DNA of 64,000 nt from Oligoflexia bacterium (lineage in GTDB: Bacteria; Bdellovibrionota; Bacteriovoracia; Bacteriovoracales; Bacteriovoracaceae), in the NCBI GenBank assembly GCA_024229115.1, contig JAAEST010000111.1:1-64000 (forward strand). The letters run 5' to 3'. Positions 60,389-64,000 of the stretch are shown here, piece by piece (position 1 is the first letter of the stretch; every line of letters starts with the position of its first letter). A model generated the notes under the pieces. That model worked only from the letters and a program-made list of their open reading frames with translations, was not told the origin of the DNA and did no database searches. Both the position numbers and the translations under genes were made by a program.

Positions 60389-60426
60389 GTATAATATCGC
60401 AATAATAACTGATAGTTGGAGAGAAA

Positions 60427-61122
60427 ATGATTCAATCTGAAACAGTCAACGAAAGCAGTAGCGAAAATGATCAACTCATCATTGAGCCAGAACTCTTTCA
60501 AGAAATTGCCGCCTTTGAAACTTTTTTAAGTAAAATTGGTTTTAAAAGAATTGAAGGATCAATCTTCGGTCTTCTCGTTTTAGCAAAAAGGCCTTTAACT
60601 AGTGATGATATTGAAAATGCTTTAGGCCTTAGTCAGTCCGCTGTCAGTATCGCTGTAAAAAATCTCACACACTTTGGTGCTATTGAAGTTAGAGAAAGTA
60701 GAGATCTAGCTCACATCTACCCTTTCTTTAAGGACAAGAGAGTCAAAACATATATCGCAAAAGAAGATAGCTTAAATATTGTGGCCACAGTTTTCAGAAA
60801 AAGAGAACAAGAAACAATTGAAGAATTTAAGGCCATGGCCATGAGAGCTCTCAATGTAACAGATGATTCAATTCAAGAAGACCCAAGAAAGAGAAGATTA
60901 AAGTCAATCATAGCCACGTGTGAAATCGCTGAAGCTGTTATGAACTTTGTTATTGGACTTACTCAAAAAGCCCACTCACCTTTCTATGACGATATTGTTT
61001 CTAAACTTCCAAAGGTCCTCGACTTCTTAAGTAAAGGGCAAGAACCACTTACGCAAATTACAACTGATATTAAAAATGCTTTTGCACAAAAGCTTAAAGA
61101 ACAAATTTCTAAGAAATTATAA
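60427..61122 (+). CDS. MarR/GbsR-type winged-helix transcriptional regulator
   Basis: A 231-residue regulator. Residues about 30-105 form a winged helix-turn-helix: RIEGSIFGLLVLAKRPLTSD, then DDIENALGLSQSAVSIAVKN and a wing with HFGAIEVRES. The opening and the helical C-terminal part (about 110-231) suit GbsR-like members, which are dimeric repressors. The GGAGAG ribosome site precedes the ATG. It is the first gene of the KAS-ACP-oxidoreductase cluster, 9 nt before the synthase start. Ligand unknown. Confidence 0.85.
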   Translation: MIQSETVNESSSENDQLIIEPELFQEIAAFETFLSKIGFKRIEGSIFGLLVLAKRPLTSDDIENALGLSQSAVSIAVKNLTHFGAIEVRESRDLAHIYPFFKDKRVKTYIAKEDSLNIVATVFRKREQETIEEFKAMAMRALNVTDDSIQEDPRKRRLKSIIATCEIAEAVMNFVIGLTQKAHSPFYDDIVSKLPKVLDFLSKGQEPLTQITTDIKNAFAQKLKEQISKKL

Positions 61123-61131
61123 GGAATGATC

Positions 61132-62361
61132 ATGCAAAGAATTGTTATTACGGGAATTGGATTAACATCTCCAAATGGAAATAACCTCAATGAATTCAGA
61201 GGATCACTTCTTGAAGGCAAAAGTGGAATTGAACATGTAGAAATGCGCCACATGGGAAAAGTTGCTGCCGGAAATTGTGATTTCGACGAAAGAAAGTATC
61301 AAAATAGAAAAATGAGAAAGCGTGGAACAAGAGCTGGAGCCATTGGTATTTACTGTGCCAATGAAGCTTTAGTAGACGCTGGAATCAATATGGAAGAAGT
61401 TGATAAGGACCGTGTTGGTATTTATCTCGGAATTACTGAACATGGGAATGTTGAAACTGAGAATGAAATCCACGAGCTCTATCAAAATGATCTTAAAACT
61501 GAATTTTGGTCACATCACCATAACCCAAGAACTGTAGCGAATGCTCCAGCAGGGGAAGTTTCTCTAAATCTTGGAACAACTGGCCCTGCCTATACTGTTG
61601 GAGCTGCTTGTGCTGCTGGAAATGTTGGACTCATTCATGGTGCTCAAATGATTAGAGCAGGTGAAGTAGAGTTTGCCATTGCCGGAGGAATCAGTGAATC
61701 AACGTCGACCTTCGGAATTTTTGCGGCTTTCGCTGCTCAAGGTGCTCTAGGAGAAGACGAAGATCCAACAAAAGCAACGAAGCCACTTGATACTTCAAGA
61801 AATGGAATTGTCGTAAGTGAAGGTGGATGTATTTACATTCTAGAAACTTTAGAAAGAGCTCAGGCAAGAGGAGCTAAAATTTATGGTGAGTTAGTTGGTT
61901 ACCATATTAATAGTGATGCTACTGACTTTGTTCTTCCAAATCCTGAGAGACAATCAGAGTGTATGCTCAAGGCCATGGCAAAAGCTCAGCTTCAGCCTGC
62001 AGATATTGATATTGTAAGTATGCATGCGACAGGAACAAAAATGGGAGATATCCAAGAATGTAGTGCTGTCAGAAAAGTTTTTGGCCACAGTGAAAATACA
62101 AAAGTAAATGGAACAAAAGGTCTTATCGGTCATTGCATGGGAGCCGCAGGAGCACTTGAACTTGCAGGAAATATTCCTTCTTTTGAAGATGGTCAAGTTC
62201 ATCACTTTGCCAATATCGAAAATCTAGATCCTGACTGTCATATGGAAGGACTCGTTCTACATAAACCACAAGAAAAACAAGTTAATTATATCTTAAATAA
62301 TAGTTTTGGAATGTTAGGGATTAACTCCTCAGTCATTATCAAAAAGTTTAAAGGAGAATAA
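61132..62361 (+). CDS. Beta-ketoacyl-ACP synthase, KAS II/FabF-like
   Basis: 409 residues from the ATG at 61132, chosen since AAGGA is 6 nt upstream; the ATG at 61126 touches the ribosome site. Condenses acyl groups with malonyl-ACP. The thiolase-fold triad is Cys160 (VGAACAAGNVGL), His298 (MHATGTKMGD) and His334 (KGLIGHCMGAAGALE); Lys329 is also present. Sequence around the active site (AACAAG rather than TACATG) and dissociation from fab genes suggest a specialised rather than housekeeping synthase. It lies in an operon with its own ACP. Confidence 0.92.
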   Translation: MQRIVITGIGLTSPNGNNLNEFRGSLLEGKSGIEHVEMRHMGKVAAGNCDFDERKYQNRKMRKRGTRAGAIGIYCANEALVDAGINMEEVDKDRVGIYLGITEHGNVETENEIHELYQNDLKTEFWSHHHNPRTVANAPAGEVSLNLGTTGPAYTVGAACAAGNVGLIHGAQMIRAGEVEFAIAGGISESTSTFGIFAAFAAQGALGEDEDPTKATKPLDTSRNGIVVSEGGCIYILETLERAQARGAKIYGELVGYHINSDATDFVLPNPERQSECMLKAMAKAQLQPADIDIVSMHATGTKMGDIQECSAVRKVFGHSENTKVNGTKGLIGHCMGAAGALELAGNIPSFEDGQVHHFANIENLDPDCHMEGLVLHKPQEKQVNYILNNSFGMLGINSSVIIKKFKGE

Positions 62362-62362
62362 A

Positions 62363-62608
62363 ATGGAAGCAGTTGAAGTAAGAAACATTGTATTAGAAAT
62401 CATTGAAGATGTAGCGCTTGATGAAGATCTAACGAACCTAAAAGATGAAGTTTCTCTAAGAGATCAACTTGATCTTGATAGCATGGATTTTCTTGATATC
62501 GTTATGGAGCTTAAAAAGCGTCATAAAATTGAAGTTCCTCAAGAAGACTACCCACAACTTGCAACTATGCAATCTTGTGTTGAGTACTTAACTCCAAAAT
62601 TTCAATAA
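62363..62608 (+). CDS. Acyl carrier protein
   Basis: An 81-residue ACP. Phosphopantetheine is attached at Ser40 of the LDLDSMDFLDIVMELKKRH motif (the DSM form with Met after Ser). Helix II continues into an acidic/basic face typical for partner docking. It starts 1 nt after the synthase stop, with the AAAGGAGAA ribosome site inside the synthase end. The dedicated ACP with a KAS marks a secondary lipid or polyketide pathway. Confidence 0.93.
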   Translation: MEAVEVRNIVLEIIEDVALDEDLTNLKDEVSLRDQLDLDSMDFLDIVMELKKRHKIEVPQEDYPQLATMQSCVEYLTPKFQ

Positions 62609-63994
62609 ATGACACAAAAGTACGACGTCATAATTATAGGTGCAGGTATGTCGGCCATGGCCGCCGGCATACGTCTCGCCCACTATGGCAAGAAAACACT
62701 TATTCTTGAAAAACACTTTATCTCAGGTGGCCTTAATAGTTACTACCAAAGAGGGAAAAGAAAATTCGACGTCGGACTTCATGCCTTAACAAACTTTTGT
62801 GGTCCTCGAGAAAAAAGAAAACCACTAACAAAATTGTTAAAGCAACTACGTATTCCTTACGATACGTTTGAATTACAAGAACAATCTCATTCTCTTATCA
62901 GTTTCCCTGAAAGAACAATGAAATTTAGTAATGACTTCAACGAACTTGTTGAAGAAGTCGCTCAAAACTTCCCTCATGAAATAGATGGTTTTTCTAAACT
63001 TGTCTCTTACATGGAAGAATATAATGAAGTGGCCCTCGATAATGAAACAATCATGGCCAAAGATGTTGTTTCAAAATACATCAAAGATAGTCTTCTTATC
63101 GAAATGATTTTCTGCCCTCTTCTGATTTATGGAAGTGCCTGGGAAGATGATATGGACTTTTCGCAATTTGTGATTATGTTCAAATCTATCTATTTAGAAG
63201 GATTTTCAAGACCTAAAGGTGGAGTTCGAACAATCATCGACACTTTACTAAAAAGACTTGAAGAATCTGAATGTGAAGTACGCTTCCGTTGTGGTGTTGA
63301 AAAGATCATCACTAAGGATGGTAAGGCCATTGGTGTATTAACTACAAAAGGTGAAGAAATCCACGCTGATAAAATTTTATCGAGTGCAGGTAATCCTGAA
63401 ACAATGAAACTTGTGAATAATGATCTCTCCCAAGATCAACTGCCGGCCATTGGTAAGTTAAGTTTTACAGAAACCATTCTTTGTACTGATCAAAGACCTA
63501 AAGAACTTGGGCAAGACGCAACAATTATCTTTTATAATAATCGCGATAAATATTCATATCGTCGTCCTGAAACTCTCATTGATAATAGAAGCTCTGTCAT
63601 TTGTCTTCCTAATAATTTCAGTAACGACGAGCTAGATGAAGGTTGGATCAGGCTCACTATGATGGCCAATTATCCGAAGTGGAAAGAATTAGAACGAAAT
63701 GTATATTTAGAACAAAAAAATATTGTTCTCGAAGAAAGCATAGAGATAGCAAAGAAGTTCCTACCTAATTGGGATGGTAGCTTTCAATTTAAAGATGTTT
63801 TCTCCCCTACGACAATAGAAAGATATACCGGACATTTTCAAGGGACTGTTTATGGTAGTACCGACAAGAAAAGAGATGGAAAAACAGAATACGAGAACCT
63901 CTACTTGATTGGAACTGACCAAGGTTTTTTAGGAATTGTTGGTTCAATGCTAAGTGGTGTATCCATGGCGAACCTTTATGGTCTTATGGATTAA
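62609..63994 (+). CDS. FAD-dependent oxidoreductase, CrtI/phytoene-desaturase-like
   Basis: A 461-residue flavoprotein of the CrtI/retinol saturase-like group. The N-terminal dinucleotide-binding motif is YDVIIIGAGMSAMAAGIRLA, followed by the acidic LILEKH strand and SGGLNSYYQRGKRKFDVGLH, which resembles the CrtI substrate channel entrance. The C-terminal FAD motif NLYLIGTDQGFLGIVGSMLS completes it. The start codon is directly adjacent to the ACP stop. The stop TAA shares an A with a following ATG (63994), so another gene of the operon probably begins at the window edge. It could saturate, desaturate or isomerise an ACP-bound chain. Confidence 0.9.
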   Translation: MTQKYDVIIIGAGMSAMAAGIRLAHYGKKTLILEKHFISGGLNSYYQRGKRKFDVGLHALTNFCGPREKRKPLTKLLKQLRIPYDTFELQEQSHSLISFPERTMKFSNDFNELVEEVAQNFPHEIDGFSKLVSYMEEYNEVALDNETIMAKDVVSKYIKDSLLIEMIFCPLLIYGSAWEDDMDFSQFVIMFKSIYLEGFSRPKGGVRTIIDTLLKRLEESECEVRFRCGVEKIITKDGKAIGVLTTKGEEIHADKILSSAGNPETMKLVNNDLSQDQLPAIGKLSFTETILCTDQRPKELGQDATIIFYNNRDKYSYRRPETLIDNRSSVICLPNNFSNDELDEGWIRLTMMANYPKWKELERNVYLEQKNIVLEESIEIAKKFLPNWDGSFQFKDVFSPTTIERYTGHFQGTVYGSTDKKRDGKTEYENLYLIGTDQGFLGIVGSMLSGVSMANLYGLMD

Positions 63995-64000
63995 TGGATG

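Overview
The window is an AT-rich, gene-dense bacterial chromosome segment. It carries about 60 protein genes on both strands, and I saw no rRNA, tRNA or CRISPR array. The gene content suggests a Gram-negative predator-type lineage of Bdellovibrionota/Bacteriovoracales (Halobacteriovorax-like): many lipoproteins and exported proteins of unknown family, exported proteases and peptidoglycan-hydrolase-like proteins, queA-tgt-yajC-tatA-secDF in one operon, and several U32 RNA-hydroxylase-type proteins. The lineage is an inference from gene content, not from a marker-gene comparison.

Layout. 1-1040: the 3' part of a tyrosine recombinase followed by a cluster of hairpins, probably one end of an integrated element. 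1152-8774: a small solute-binding-like protein, a PhnA zinc ribbon, a purine permease, a Tat-exported solute-binding protein in an operon with a hybrid histidine kinase, and a DUF606 transporter with an exported unknown. 8822-14672: a lipoprotein beta-lactamase-fold hydrolase, an exported PHP phosphoesterase-like protein, then an alpha/beta hydrolase, a cytochrome P450 and a fatty-acid desaturase. 14824-23385: an HU/IHF protein, a lipoprotein, and the tRNA-queuosine and Sec/Tat export operon. 23416-29685: a cation/proton antiporter, a DUF4105-like protein, a microprotein/HPF-like/DksA-like set, a LysR regulator and a papain-like protease.

29948-39066: large exported proteins. The largest is a 1790-residue modular lipoprotein built from cadherin/Ig-like domains, four copies of a Cys-rich module, three copies of a second beta module and an FGE/SUMF1-like C-terminus. 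It is followed in the same operon by a ParA ATPase and a 90-residue protein. 39407-50187: a region rich in RNA-modification enzymes (RsmI-like, THUMP/RlmL-like, two canonical U32 proteins, one degenerate U32 protein, an RsuA/RluE-type pseudouridine synthase). Among these lie an SGNH-like/cyclic-nucleotide-binding pair and a tiny lipoprotein behind a sigma-54-type promoter.

50224-60261: malate dehydrogenase, an exported LAS-type metallopeptidase, an XRE regulator, a guanine deaminase, an NfeD-slipin-DOMON operon, a frameshifted NAD(P)-binding gene and a lipoprotein EEP-fold hydrolase. 60260-64000: a REP-like palindrome, then a MarR/GbsR-type regulator with a palindromic upstream site, a beta-ketoacyl synthase, an acyl carrier protein and a CrtI-like FAD oxidoreductase. 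This is the start of an unusual fatty-acyl/polyene-type biosynthetic cluster cut by the window edge. It and the giant lipoprotein-ParA operon are the best candidates for something undescribed.
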